NCBI GenBank assembly: GCA_028023455.1
Contig: JAQFVV010012423.1
Span: forward strand, 1,751,273-1,815,272
Origin: Epiperipatus broadwayi
Taxonomy: Eukaryota; Onychophora; Udeonychophora; Euonychophora; Peripatidae
Length of the DNA: 64,000 nucleotides
Reading direction: 5' to 3'
In this document: piece after piece, positions 47,831-61,327 of the stretch
How positions within the stretch are numbered: position 1 is the stretch's first letter
Layout: each line of letters begins with the position of its first letter
The notes under the pieces: generated by a model
The model's input: only the letters and a program-made list of their open reading frames with translations
The model's database searches: none
Told to the model about the DNA's origin: nothing
Position numbers and translations under genes: made by a program

Positions 47831-50343
47831 TGTAACAGTCAGAAAACGTGTGACTCGTAAACATAGTGCAGAATTCGACCACCACACAGAACAGCAGCAC
47901 CATCGAGGTAGCGAAGCCACCCGTGTTACTGAGTTCGAACATAGTTTATCGGTTCCACAATACAATCCACGAAACAACGCATCTGATGTGACATTAGTAA
48001 ATATTTCCTTAGGCACGGTGGTCAGGGATATGCAAGAGATTCATGATTTTATTCTCGAGTTAGCCAATAATCAAACTAATATTAATTAAACATTCATATT
48101 TACATAATCGAGGAAATATTATATAGAATGGGTATCGAATAAATGAAACGTAACTGCAGACGTATAGTTTAAAATTATTTATTAATACATTTTAATAAAA
48201 CAATCATTTACTAATAATATTTTATGGATTCAAAGCTTCAGTAGCGGGATTTGCGACATGATTATATTTTAAAGAATACATTTATTTATTTAGACATTAT
48301 TTTATATTGAGGACTTCAGTAGCGGTATTTCCGATACTGTAATGTTTACAAAAGGAATTCACTTATTTGAAGGCATAATCTAGCTACCTAAAATTCTCGA
48401 GTAAGTATTTCTAATGCATGCCTGGAGGGATTTATACCTTTGCAATGCAAGAGTCTAAAGTAAGATTTAAGAGTAGTGGCGGACATATATTTATTTAATT
48501 AAAATATTTATTTTATAACTAAGGGCAAACATTTATTTGAGAGTGAATTATGAAGATAATGCAGAGGTGGAGTGATATATAGAATAATAAAATTAAGTAA
48601 AGGAACACGTGGTACGCTTTAGAAAGGCGATATGGAATGGCAGTATATCGAAACTGCAATGCCGTGAATGAGTTTATAAGAATGTCGGGCTGGTCTCTGC
48701 CATCGGCCCGATGAAGTAAGGTGTCACATAAGCATAACCAGGGACAAGCGGTCCGTGTCGCAGTTTGCCGGCTGGCTGCATGACGTTGTCAAATCCTACG
48801 GGAGCACCCATTATGTCCGCTTGTGTAGGACGACTGGGGTTAATTTCAACCCTGAAGAATCCGGAAATTTCACGGCGGAATGGGTCATCGCATCTCTAAA
48901 ATGTAACACATGTATAATGTATAAACGATTATGATAAGATTTAAATAGATTTCTAACTCGGCCCTACATTATCAACATTTACTAAAGAACGTTGGCGACT
49001 CTCAAAGAAATGTAATTTTCTAGAATTATTCATTAAGATTTAATAAATACAAAACATATATAAACTGGGAATTATTACAACTAATATGCCAGCCATTTGT
49101 GAAGTAGTAGACCCTGCATTACAATAAATGATGCATTGAATGCGTGTCGATTTATATGAAAGTTAAGTTATTTATGAAAGTAAATATTAATGAAAATTTG
49201 ACACGCATTCACTGTTTCAAGCGATCATAGATTTAAACTTTGAAAATAGAGACAATTATGAGCATGCAATAATTAAATAATAAATATAGATAAAATGTAG
49301 ATTTTAGAAATACGCACCCAAGAAAGATAGAATGAGGTAAGCTAGATTATTAGAGAAATTTACACATTAAGTTAATTATTCAATTTTAGTTATACAAATG
49401 GTAGTTTTTACATTTTATAATTTAGATAAGTAATATGAAGAAGAGCTATAGCATATTATTAGAGTACTCTAGAGTTTGAACACAGACAGGTACCTGTTTT
49501 ATAAGAAGTTTTCTGATTCCATTAGTTTAGCAGCAAAAAGTTCACGAGTGGCAATTCTTTCTTGTATTTAGATATTTCATTTACTTTCACAGCAGCAGCA
49601 GCTTTCTCATTTATTTCAGGCAGCAGATCTTCATGGTGAATTTATGATGGGCAATGGAAAGTTCGGCATCCGATAGGCCATCTCCCGATGGAGAATAATC
49701 TAGGTGCTTTTACTCGGTCATACCTTGGCAGGAACAATTTATTTTTATATTTTGGAGACTCTCAGTGATCGAGAGCAAAGCTAAAGTTGAAGTGAATGTC
49801 TCCAGCAAGTCTAAGATGGCCTCTTTTCTTATCTTGATCTTTCACATTTTTGTTAAGGTATTTTTAGGTTCTACTTAATCTGCCCTGAGGATAATCAATG
49901 CATTTTGTTGGTTTTAATTAAAGAAAGCTGCCATTCTATTGTTTACATTTTACATTTACTAATTACATTTTGGGGAATTTTTCTTTAATTAATCTATTAT
50001 CTATCACTGACCGATGCTTTTAAATTTCAAAGACAAAAAGGGAACATAAGATTATTTTAACTTTTAATTAAATATTACATCAGATTTTTTTAGAATTATT
50101 ATTAAACGAAATTTAAACAAAGCAATAAATACGAACTTTATAATCCAAAATAAATGATTAAAATTATACAAAATTATATAACTAAAAGAAATCTAAATTA
50201 TATTATTTTATCCCTATTTATTGCCTTTAATTTGAGATCGAAATGTGTGCATGTTTATGCTGAATTCTACATATATTTATACATTTTTAATATTGCTACA
50301 CACACAATTCGATACCAAAAAGTTTAAATTTGGGCGGGATAGA
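47831..50343 (-). repeat. 5' LTR of the long-LTR retrotransposon, cut by the assembly gap
   Basis: Direct repeat of 43245-45754 starting with the same TGTAACAG. It runs into the gap at 50344. By alignment with the other LTR about 65 bp, including the outer end and the target duplication, are hidden in the gap. Promoter and transcript start of the element should lie here, but no box was assigned. Confidence 0.88.
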
Positions 50344-50843
50344 NNNNNNNNNNNNNNNNNNNNNNNNNNNNNNNNNNNNNNNNNNNNNNNNNNNNNNNNN
50401 NNNNNNNNNNNNNNNNNNNNNNNNNNNNNNNNNNNNNNNNNNNNNNNNNNNNNNNNNNNNNNNNNNNNNNNNNNNNNNNNNNNNNNNNNNNNNNNNNNNN
50501 NNNNNNNNNNNNNNNNNNNNNNNNNNNNNNNNNNNNNNNNNNNNNNNNNNNNNNNNNNNNNNNNNNNNNNNNNNNNNNNNNNNNNNNNNNNNNNNNNNNN
50601 NNNNNNNNNNNNNNNNNNNNNNNNNNNNNNNNNNNNNNNNNNNNNNNNNNNNNNNNNNNNNNNNNNNNNNNNNNNNNNNNNNNNNNNNNNNNNNNNNNNN
50701 NNNNNNNNNNNNNNNNNNNNNNNNNNNNNNNNNNNNNNNNNNNNNNNNNNNNNNNNNNNNNNNNNNNNNNNNNNNNNNNNNNNNNNNNNNNNNNNNNNNN
50801 NNNNNNNNNNNNNNNNNNNNNNNNNNNNNNNNNNNNNNNNNNN
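50344..50843. other. Assembly gap of exactly 500 N
   Basis: Five hundred N, a conventional filler length, so the true size is unknown. It falls at the outer end of the 5' LTR, where a repeat would break assembly. Open frames made of unknown residues across it are meaningless. Confidence 0.98.
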
Positions 50844-53800
50844 ATTTCAACATATAATAACAAAATGTACTAGTATTAAATTTTAAAATATCTAAAATTA
50901 GATCAATATATTTGTTCAATTAATATTATGGATTAAAATTATTATGAAATAATTTTGCTTGCCACAATATATATATATATTAATTATAATTGCAAAATAT
51001 TATACATCACAATTGTAACTCATTTTGATGGGGAAAAAAGAATACATGCATTATACAATAAAAATTAACATTATGGGAACAAAGGTTACTAATCATAAGT
51101 TTATAATATCATTTATTAGCTCATAGTTAAACCAATAATCTTATACTATATTTTTAATAATGGTGACGGTTAAAAAATATACCTTTAGTATCAGAAAAAA
51201 AAAATGATTTGATCAGTTAGATTTTTAATACTTTTGCAATCAATTGTACATTTCTTTATCAAAATTTTATTTAATTTTACTATATTTATATAAAATAAAT
51301 GCAATTCGTTAAGATTTTTTTTTAAAATAAAAAAAAAACAGCAATGTTGTTAATTATAAAAATAAAATATTTTGGTAATAGTTGGTTAAATTTTTTTCCT
51401 TCATGTTTTATTTTAACGAATAGTGAATTAGAAATATTTTTTCTCTTTTTAAGAAATAAAATGGTGGCCAATCAAAAAAAAAAAATTTTTTTTAAACATT
51501 GTAACTACTGCTTAGTAAAATGTTTCTTCGTTAATTCTTTTTTCAATTTAAGTTTTGATTTTTGTAATTAAATTTTTGGTTGTTTTGAATTTAAAATAAC
51601 AAATTCATGTTTTTCTCATAAAAATTCATTATAATTGCTTATTTTTTAAATAGTAAGTCTTTGATTTATGATTGCTTTTTGGGGCACCAATTATCCTTAC
51701 TAACTGGGGTAAAGGTATACTTAGTTTTACAATATATGATAATGTCTAAATATTATACTGTGTTTCTAAACTTGCTGAAGTTGATTAAAAGTTCTATTGG
51801 TTGTTATGAAAACTTATCAGATGATGAATTTTGCAGTGATTGATTAATTTATTCTGATTGATCATTTTTCAAAATATTCTCATTTTATAAAGCTACATTA
51901 CTGGGACTTTGTGTTTCTATTAAACCTCAAATATTTCTGAATAATCCTTTGATATTAGACTTGCAATATAAAACAATTTATCATAGATAGTAAGATCAAT
52001 TTGTTCCTTGAACTGTCTTGTAAATCCAAGTATCTCATGTAAAAACAAAAAGCAATTATACTGTTTTCATATAGCAACATAAGAGTAAAGTTTAAACTTG
52101 AAAAAAAGGTGATAATTAATGAATAAACATTTTACTAAACCTGTATATGTATGTCATTAGTGTATATATATATATATAATGTATTAAAAGTACATTTCAC
52201 TTGCTATTATTTATTTAAAAAAAAAAAAAACAATTTCACAATTACGGATTATGACTTTTAGTTTACTACATTGGACAATATTAATATTTATTTAAATTAT
52301 GATTTGTTAAAATAAAGTACGAGTAAAAAATTACCATAATATAAATTTTTAAATTTATTCCTGGAGCGTATTATATTCTGTTATCAATGTTTTTTTTAAT
52401 GGTATTACTTAAGCAATAAAGCTGTGGATTGCTTTTGCAATGTTGTTAAAAAATTTAAAGTTTGTGGTTGATAATTTATTTATTTTGCACAAAAATGCAA
52501 TCTTAGATTAAAAATTATATTGTAAAGTGAATTACTGAAGTTTAAATAATTTAAATGATTAAATCTTTACTATTGTTGTTATTTTGCCAATACAGACATT
52601 TGATTGAGGTGAATTACATTTTTTATGGATACAAAATTATTTAATATAAATTAGTTATTAAATAAAATTTATTTTTTAAGCAATGCACACATTTTTCTAT
52701 TCATTTTTAAAGCAATTGTACTGAAATTTGTGTTGAATAAAATTTGTATTTTTTCCTCCTTTTTATTGTGTAGCTTGTTTAATAAGAATAATAAACAACT
52801 TCCTGCTTTACTACTATTGCTGATATTGATATTATTTCTACTGCTGAAATGAATAATCCTTCAGGCATAAGAACCTATCCAGTATGAGTGAAATCATTTT
52901 TTATCATATTTTGGATTCTTCCACTTCTCTGGTAGAAGATCCTTACATGGGGCTGCTTAAACGTACATTCTTTGCCAGTCAGAACTCCTGTCTTACCAAA
53001 ATTCAGTTCCAAACTGATTTTCCTGCTTTAAGCAAAGGTCACAAGCTAGGGATTATCAGCTTGCTTAACCTGTTTCAATTGTTGTTTTCTTATTTTCTAT
53101 AACTTGAGCTAAAAATAAGAAGATGAAATGCATCATAATCAGAAATGCAGTACATGTAGTTAAATGATGGAAATGTTGTTGCACAAACATACAATTCTCA
53201 TGGCATGAGAATCTTACAATAACTGAGCATACAATAACATAAGTCATTAAAAAAAGAAAAGAGGGAGACACAAAAGACTATTTGTAACAGAAACCATAAC
53301 CAGACTTTGATGAACCAACATCCTGTCCTACAAGGCAACAGGAAATTGTTTATATTGTATGAAAATCTTCTTTGTCCTCAGTGTATCACAAATCTTAATA
53401 AAAATTGCAGTAAATGGTTATTGAATAAAACTTAAGTAAACTATAATTTTCACTTATAGCAATTTGTAACATTTTTGTATAGTATCTTAAGTGTTTAGTT
53501 TACACTATTTTGATGATGTCATTATTTTGTGCTGTCAATAGTTTTTCAAAAATTGCTGCCATAGAAAAAAATGGTGGACATTAAAAGAAAAAAAAAGATA
53601 ATTTTTTAAAGATCACTATAGTTAATATTTGATGCTAATTAATAATAATCAGTATGGTGAATTTTTATATGAGACTTTTTTTATATGTGGGTCTAGATAT
53701 ACTTAATTGTTCAATTGAATTTTCACAGACAGCATTTATTAAATAATTAATCATTTCAAAATTATAGGATAAATTAGCTTTTAATGTTGCACATCTTTGC

Positions 53801-54474
53801 CAAAGCAAAGTAAATGCCTTTAGAACCATTAAGAAAAATATAGCAGTCTATTATGCATAAAGTAGAAATGACTTTCTGGAAAATTGTGGTTATTTTATGT
53901 GATATAGATATGCTACTGAAATGAAATGTATAGAAATAATAAGAAATTTGTTAAAAATTATCAGCCAAAGAAAATAAATATCACTTTAATCATACAAATT
54001 TTTTTTTGCATTGATAAAATAAAGTTCATCTTTTTCAGGTCTAATAAACATGGTGTAAGTCAAACTTATAATGTGCATTTAATTTTTTATATGTATAATG
54101 TTTGGTTTAAATTGTATTTATAATAAATTTAATTATTTCCTATCATAATCACTATGTGAAATATTTATAAAATTACTAAAAACAACAAAAAAGTTTTAAA
54201 AGTTTTAAAATTTAGTAGTGTTTAGAAAATAACACACTCACATACTTATATTTAAACCTTCTAAAACATTATATTAATTATTTTTTTTTTTGTATTTTTA
54301 CTGTGTGATTTTTGAATTCTTAAAAAAAAAAAACTTGAGTAATTATAAAAAATAAATATATTTTTATTTATTAATACAAATATTAAAATAAATAAAAATA
54401 TTTATTTCATCTTAATAAACAAAATGTAAAACAATCCTAGTACAATGTGCAATGTTTGACTGTGAAAAAAAGAT
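50844..54474 (+). other. Downstream region, unassigned
   Basis: Very AT-rich with several A and T runs. A somewhat GC-richer block at 52860-53080 can be read on + as a 72-codon frame (L-L-K-R-T-F-F-A-S-Q-N-S-C), and the next 250 bp are similar in character. They may be part of an old repeat, but I do not recognise it. No spon1 exon was found. Confidence 0.4.
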
Positions 54475-55916
54475 GTAATATGATGCACTGTGGCTTCTTC
54501 TTTTTCAGAGTCAGGAATTGATCAGCCACTATGGCCCACACCTGTAGCAACCTTATTTTTCCTTTCCATTTTCCCAACCCTAAGTTTTTTCTATATTCTT
54601 CTCTATCCTGCTCCATCTCATTTCCACAACATAATCTTTGTCACCTCCATGACCTTTATATCTAAATCCTCATTATCTTTTCCTCAAGCCCAGCATAAAA
54701 ACCAATAACTCACTTTCTGTATAATTACTTTGCTTATATTTATTCTCCCATAACTTCATTATTTGTACATTTTCTGCTTGCAGGCATTTAAATTCAATTA
54801 GCAGATGCCTAATATTTTCTGTGCCTTCCTTGCATAACTTGCAGAGTAAATCACCCATATTTTTCCATTTATGTGTATATTCCCTTGCTGCTAAACAATC
54901 TGGTTAAGCATTAAACAGTAAACTACTTTCCTTGTTATTATCATAAATTAATTCACGTCCAATATTCTATTTGCTTTTATATATATTTAAACTCTTTTTG
55001 CTTTCCATACTAGTTCTCCATCTTTCAAACTCCCTATGTTTTATTAACACATCTATTTTTCTATCCCATTTCTTGCTATTCCATTTCTTGCCACTATAAT
55101 ACTCAACAATTCTCCTAACATCAACATTCCACTTTTTGTATAAATATGCTGACTTAATTCTTTATCCAAATCTTCTGCATACCATATTACCTTTCTTACC
55201 TATCTTATTGCCTGTCTTTTACTCATAACCCAATTAAATACTATTTTGGCTGTTCTCTTATTATTCATAAATTGCAATCTATTGAATATTTTTATTTTGC
55301 TTTTTGCATCTCTCATATAAAAACTTGACCATCCCATTTCTTCTTGAATTGCCTCCTTTGCTGTCCATACTTCTGCATCTAATGCATGTCTTCCTACTTC
55401 TCTTTGTTCTTTTTCTAAGTAATCTGACACCCCTTTACTAATACATAACACATCATTATCATAAGTTAACCCTGCTACTGCTACTCCCTTCCATACAATT
55501 CTAGCTACATCATATTTATTATATGAACATACTGATAATTTCTTTATGAGTCTCTTTCTTTACTTTGCTTCATTTTTTAATTTTTTCTTCTATTCATTCA
55601 AGCAATTTCTCTGATTATTTAAGACAATCCCCAAATAGTTATACCTATTCACCATATTTAACTTTATGTCCCCCAATCAAAATTCTTTCTCTTCTGTTTT
55701 TCCAGTATTTTTTATCATTACTTTTGATTTTTATTCACTAAATTTAATCCCCATATCTTTATCAACTTTTGTGAAAGTCTTCAGCATAACTTCCATATCT
55801 TTTCTACTTTCTGTGCACAAGAAGATATCATCTGCAAATAAAAGACCCAATAATGTATATACTCCCTTGCCACCTATTAATGGTATTTCTACATTTCTTT
55901 TCTGATTGCATCTGTC
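54475..55916 (-). pseudogene. LINE retrotransposon fragment (family A), second copy
   Basis: Reverse-strand relative of 1893-3835. Readable parts are L-F-A-D-D-I-F-L-C (about 55850-55825), V-G-R-H-A-L-D-A-E-V-W-T-A-K-E-A-I-Q (about 55400-55350) and a C-K-L-C-K-E-G-T-E-N-I-R-H-L-L knuckle region (about 54843-54800). The 3' UTR reaches CCACAGTGCATCA near 54480. It is truncated just before the A-D-D box, so shorter at the 5' end than the first copy. Several frameshifts and stops make it inactive. Confidence 0.85.
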
Positions 55917-56825
55917 ATCTAGTTATAAAAATGAAAACCAAAATACACATTAATCCTTATTAAAATGTAACTGTTGAATGGAAGAAAATCAGAATGGGTG
56001 ACTAATTAATACAAAGTAAATCCAGTCCACTTCAAAACCATTGTAAACAAAATAAATATAGGTAGTGCTATTACATTAAGAACTGAAGTGTGTTTAGAAA
56101 AGTTAATAACATGACAGGAAAACATAAAGTTATAAAAGAAAATTGATTTATTTACCAACCCCCCCCCCCAAAAAAAAAACAAAAAAAAACAAGGCTTTGA
56201 AACTAAATTCTCAAAAATGTTTTATAAAAAATTACATACAATTCATTTTAAATGTATTTGTTATTTTTTATTCTTAATAGAGTTCTATTGCAAAGGTAAT
56301 TTGCAATCTCAGTAGAATATTTGATAAGAAGGCACTTTGTTTTTTTTTTTTTATACAGAGTTCAATTTTTTCTTCCACTCAATTTTGTATAATTTATATA
56401 ACAGGTTAATATGATATTCAAATTTCTTAGTCACTTCATAGTAAATTTTGTTTTATTTTTCAGTAAAAATCCCAATTTCACTTTTATGTTTTAGAATTTC
56501 TGAAGAATTTTTATCTTTTCAGAAAAGATATGTGCCTTGATCTAATATATTGAAAAGTTATTGAATAATTAGCACCATCATGAAATTTAATTTTTATTGG
56601 TCATCAAAAATCGTAATGTATTATTTCCAATATTTTAGTAATTCTCATTTTTACTTTATGTCGAAATATATTGTTAGTCTTTTAGAGTTATCTGTTCTGT
56701 CATTTAGATTGCAGTACGACCTCTTTTAACTCAATTCAAATTTTAAATATATTTCATTTATACATGTAAGTTATGGTGTCAGTTTTTTTACACTCACATT
56801 TAAAATTTTAAATGTTTGTTCTTAT
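55917..56825 (+). other. Unassigned AT-rich stretch
   Basis: Contains a C10/A9 homopolymer block at 56160-56190. No gene or element seen. Confidence 0.5.
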
Positions 56826-56896
56826 TTTTTTCCCCATGTATCATAACATCAGCCAGGAAGCGAACCCGCTATCCCGGAACAACTGCTTGAGATGCA
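56826..56896 (-). mobile_element. tRNA-derived SINE fragment, copy 8
   Basis: Reverse-strand fragment: TTTTTTTCCCCATGTATCATAACATC, then AGCCAGGAAGCGAACCCGCT (B box on -). The 5' half with the A box is missing. It is closest to copies 4 and 5 (CCCGGGA-like segment). Confidence 0.7.
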
Positions 56897-58461
56897 ATAT
56901 TATTGGTAATTCATATATTACTAAGATAAATTTAAATCCAGTTAATTTGTCACATAAAAAAAGAACCTACAATTATTGGTAATTTTTTAGACCAATAGTC
57001 TACTGTTTGTGTCTAGAGCTCTTTATTAAGATTTTACAGTTGTAATGCACATTTTTTTAATGAATCAAATTTTCAATTTTTGATTACATTATGTTGTCAT
57101 AACATACATCTATTTATGAGATACCATAATAAATTATTCAACAAGTTTTCTCTAAGCAGTTTGGTTTAGTGGTACAACAATATACTTGAGAGCTAAATAT
57201 AATTGTATTTGAAGCTTCAGCTGTTATATCTAATGCTTAAGGGTCATATGACTTTACAAAGAATTAACCATTCAATTGTATTTGCCTTAAGTGATTTAGA
57301 TATGATAGAGGGATGGGGTCAATTCAGTTATGAATATTTGTTTCCTTTTTGCTTTACTGCTTTCTAAGGTTTTTATTTTTAAATTCTCAGACTATGATAA
57401 GTGTTTGTTAGATTACAAATATGGTTCAGAAATCTTCATATACTGAAGGTAAAAAAACATTTCATATGAATAAGAGAATCTTTATTCTTAAAATATTCAT
57501 GTCTATTTTATCACAAATATATATGGAGAGACTCAATACATCAACAAAATACGACTTTATTTTGTCATTCAGAATAAACAATGAAAAATACTGCTTTATT
57601 ATTTAGGATATAATTTACATTTATAATAAGAAAAATCAAAAATATTTTTATTACTCAAACTGTAAAACTTTAATAATATACTTTCAATTACGAATGTCAC
57701 CTACCTATTCAACTTGTACATTTAATTTATAATAGCACAGACAAATATGAATTCAGAATTGGTGGAAGATATATTATGAACATTAGTTGTGTGAATTATG
57801 CTCACTTACAGCTAATAGTAAAATTGATTTGAACACTAAAATGGTAAAAACAAAGCTTATGATAGCTGGGATAGAAACTGACTTCAAAATTAATGGCAAA
57901 AATAAAAGTTATCGATAGTTTTTGACCTTTTGGATTAATTATCAACAGCAGAGAATCCAGTAGTCAAGGAATTTATAATTGATTGATACGGATCAGAGTT
58001 TCATTGAAAAATCTTCCAGGAAATCTCTTTGGATTTAGGGAAATATTTTTAAAAGTGAAGATAAGAATTATTCAAAAATATGATATATTTAGTGACTCTC
58101 TATGAATACCAAATTTGGATATTGTAGAAAATATGAGTAGTATTAATATTTTGAACTGTATAAAAATAATCAAATGGTTTTATTACTCAAACATGAAAAA
58201 TAAGTTTGTGCATTGGAAGTGATAGAATTGGGTCATGATTCATGGATGGTAACTCCAGAATCTGACATTCTACCACTGTAACAAATACATGCATGGCATC
58301 ATATGTATACAATAAGTTTTGAGCTATGATGCTAATGAATCCTTTTGAGAATATTACAGACCACAATGATTATAAATATCTAAATAAAACTTGAAATTGA
58401 CATGATAAAAAATGTATTCTTTTAGTTATATAAAATAAAATAATTCTTTAAAAAAGAGGAC
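56897..58461 (+). other. Unassigned AT-rich stretch
   Basis: No exon seen. A degenerate tRNA-like piece at 57160-57240 (GGTTTAGTGGT, then AAGCTTCAG) and another on - near 58220-58290 are possible SINE remnants. Confidence 0.4.
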
Positions 58462-58477
58462 AACTACTAATGAGATG

Positions 58478-58598
58478 TCAAGCGCTATTAGCTGAGAGGT
58501 CATTGCGGCCACCTTGCAAGCAAAAAGTTGATTGCAGATGGTTGTGGGTTTGCATCCCGGCCGGTGCTATGACACATGGGGAAAAAAAAAGAAAAAAA
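58478..58598 (+). mobile_element. tRNA-derived SINE (family S), copy 9, with target duplication
   Basis: Reads TCAAGCGCTATTAGCTGAGAGG at the 5' end, the B box GGTTTGCATCCCGG, and the 3' end GGTGCTATGACACATG plus A-rich tail. It is flanked by the exact 16 bp repeat AACTACTAATGAGATG at 58462-58477 and 58599-58614, the clearest target duplication of the family here. Confidence 0.93.
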
Positions 58599-58614
58599 AA
58601 CTACTAATGAGATG

Positions 58615-60524
58615 AACAAATCTCATCATGACAATAATGAATATGTCCTTTATAATATAAATCAAGAACCAAACAAAAAATGAATCCTACTAAATCAGTA
58701 GTACATGTAAGACTTCCAAATTTAATGCTGATAGCAGTTGATGATGGTAATTATAATATCAGATGTATTTGGCCTATAAAAGTCATATTTTTTTTAATTT
58801 ATTGATTTAACAATTTTTTTAAAGATTTAATGTAAATTAAACAAAATATTTTAATATTATATAAATAAATCTGATAAATGTACCCATTCATCTTTGTATT
58901 ATGATTTATTAACTGTGAAATTACTTCATAGCTGGCCTGAAAGACCATCATTTTTGTAATTGTTTTTAATTGCTTGCTTCAACAAATTTTTTTTGCTTTG
59001 TGGAATTACTTACTTTGAATAAAATGCTTGTAATCAAATTATGTCTCTAAATTAAAATTAAAAATTTTAAATATATATGTTATATTTGGTATGTGAACTT
59101 GTGACAGTGTTACAAACCAACATACATTCACCAATCAGATAACAGAGAAAATAGATTTTATAGGAATATATTTATTAAATTTTATAGTATTTTTAAGTTT
59201 TCTGACTTTAATTGAACAATACAGAAATATATCTGAGTAATGATGTACAATCATTGTCAATGGTGATTTGCTATTGCTTGCTCATCTTTTCACATAGTTT
59301 ATTTTAGCATTTCTAATTTAGAACTAGATTAGAAATAATGAATATTCCTTCATTAAGTTGTATAACCACATGATTTCTTTTATGGGATGTCAGATAATAA
59401 AGTTGGATTGAACAATGTCAAACTGAGACATTTCATTTACCATCCTCCACTGAGAGATGATACATTGAGGTATTGAGCTCAGAATTTTATACTCATAAAG
59501 ACATAAAAGACACTTATGAAGTTGACAATTGCAACATTTATAGGTAAACATTTATTAGTATACATAAAGTTTAAGTAATATGAAATCAATTGCATATAAT
59601 AAAACAAGAGTTTAACAGTTGAAAACAAATTGCTGTAGATTAAAAGCAGTTGTTTTATTAACAACTTGGTGAAAAGTAAGCATGATTGGCATATTAATAA
59701 TCATCTCTATGCAAATAATTTTGTAAAATTTGGTATATTTTTGTTTAATTATATTAAAAAGAATACACAGTAAATAGAGGGTAAAACAGCTATTAAAAAA
59801 TCGATTAGACATTTGAAATGCAGGAATTAAATAGTTTAAAAGGAGTTAATGCAGTGGTTAAGGAGGTTTTGTAAAAAAAATTGATATCTTGTAACACAAT
59901 AAAATGATACTAGACAAAGTGTATTAAAGCAATACATTCTTATTTACACCCATAAGGAAGAATATATTGTTTCAAGAATCCAAGATTTAAAAAAAAGTAA
60001 TTATGGTGGAAACATATATGCTATGGATAAAATAAATCAGATCATATTTAATTACTGGTAAATTAAAATTAAAAAAAAAAACAACTTATACACAAAAAAA
60101 CTGAAAGAGTTTTAAACATGACAAAGAAATAAAATATAAATAGAAAGACAATTTACAAGATCGTGCTGGAAAAAGTGTATCCTTTTATTCTTTAAATATA
60201 AGAGCTTATTAGAGCTACTTTAAAGCAGATCATATACTATAGTGTTATAGAAACTACAATTAACGTTCTTATATTTCAAATACTGTATACAGTTGTAGTC
60301 ATTGAAAATATGCTAATGAATACTTAATATACATTTTCAGTCTAATCAGGCCTTTTATTTTAGATCACATTTTCTGTATGCCATTAATTAATGGTATTTA
60401 TTATTGATATTGACTGATCTCTACTCCACAACTTTCTCTTGCTTATGGTGTATGTATAGCAATTACTTATGAACAATAATTAGTTTTCAATAAGTCATTA
60501 TTATCATTTCAATCATTATTAATC
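58615..60524 (+). other. Unassigned AT-rich stretch
   Basis: No exon, repeat or RNA gene recognised. Confidence 0.5.
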
Positions 60525-61127
60525 CACTTCCAGATAAAAGTCTTTCTGATTACTAGAAAACTTCTTTAGTTCATCCATCTATCTCACACATGGTTTTTTT
60601 CTAAGTCTATCACTATCTCTTGGGATTCCACTTAACACTTCAGTGATCAATCTGTTATTATGGATTTTAGTAATATGTTCATCTCAGCTTCATTTCAGTC
60701 TTTAATTTTCCAATGATGGCAGTGAAATCTGCTAGTTCTCTCATCCTTTTTATTTCATTTTTTGATCTTTTTGTTGATATTCCTTAAATCTCTATACTTT
60801 AATGATGAATGATCTGAAGTTTTTATATTCTTCTTCTGTTAAATGTCAAAGTCTCACTTCCATAAGTAAGCAACAGTAAAATAAAATCACTCCATCCAGG
60901 TTTAATTGTATGATTAATTTCATAGTTTATGTTTCTATCTGTATTAATTAATCTCACCAAAGTATTTGTAATTGTTAATTGTTTTTGAATCATCAAATTT
61001 TATTTTTATCTAATAACTCTTATAACATTTCTTGAATCTCTGAAGCATTATTTGAGGAAAAAAATCACATCACCTTCAAAATCTAGATGACTTAAATAAT
61101 CTTCATTCACTTTTAGTTCTTTAGCTT

Positions 61128-61327
61128 CCATTTTAATCCACAAAATGTTTCTTGTAAAACCGTTGCAAAAAGTTTTAGAGATATAGAATGACCTTATCAT
61201 ATCTTACTATAAATCTATTTAGTATCACCATTTTAATCCACAAAATGTTTCTTGTAAAACCGTTGCAAAAAGTTTTAGAGATATAGAATGACCTTATCAT
61301 ATCTTACTATAAATCTATTTAGTATCA
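61128..61327. repeat. Perfect 100 bp tandem duplication inside the LINE B relic
   Basis: The 100 bp unit beginning CCATTTTAATCCACAAAATG occurs twice with no difference visible (61128-61227 and 61228-61327). It duplicates part of the RT region and is much younger than the relic, or an assembly artefact. Confidence 0.92.

Noticed and set aside
50245-50919. Several long frames crossing the N gap.
   Set aside because: They consist almost wholly of unknown residues.
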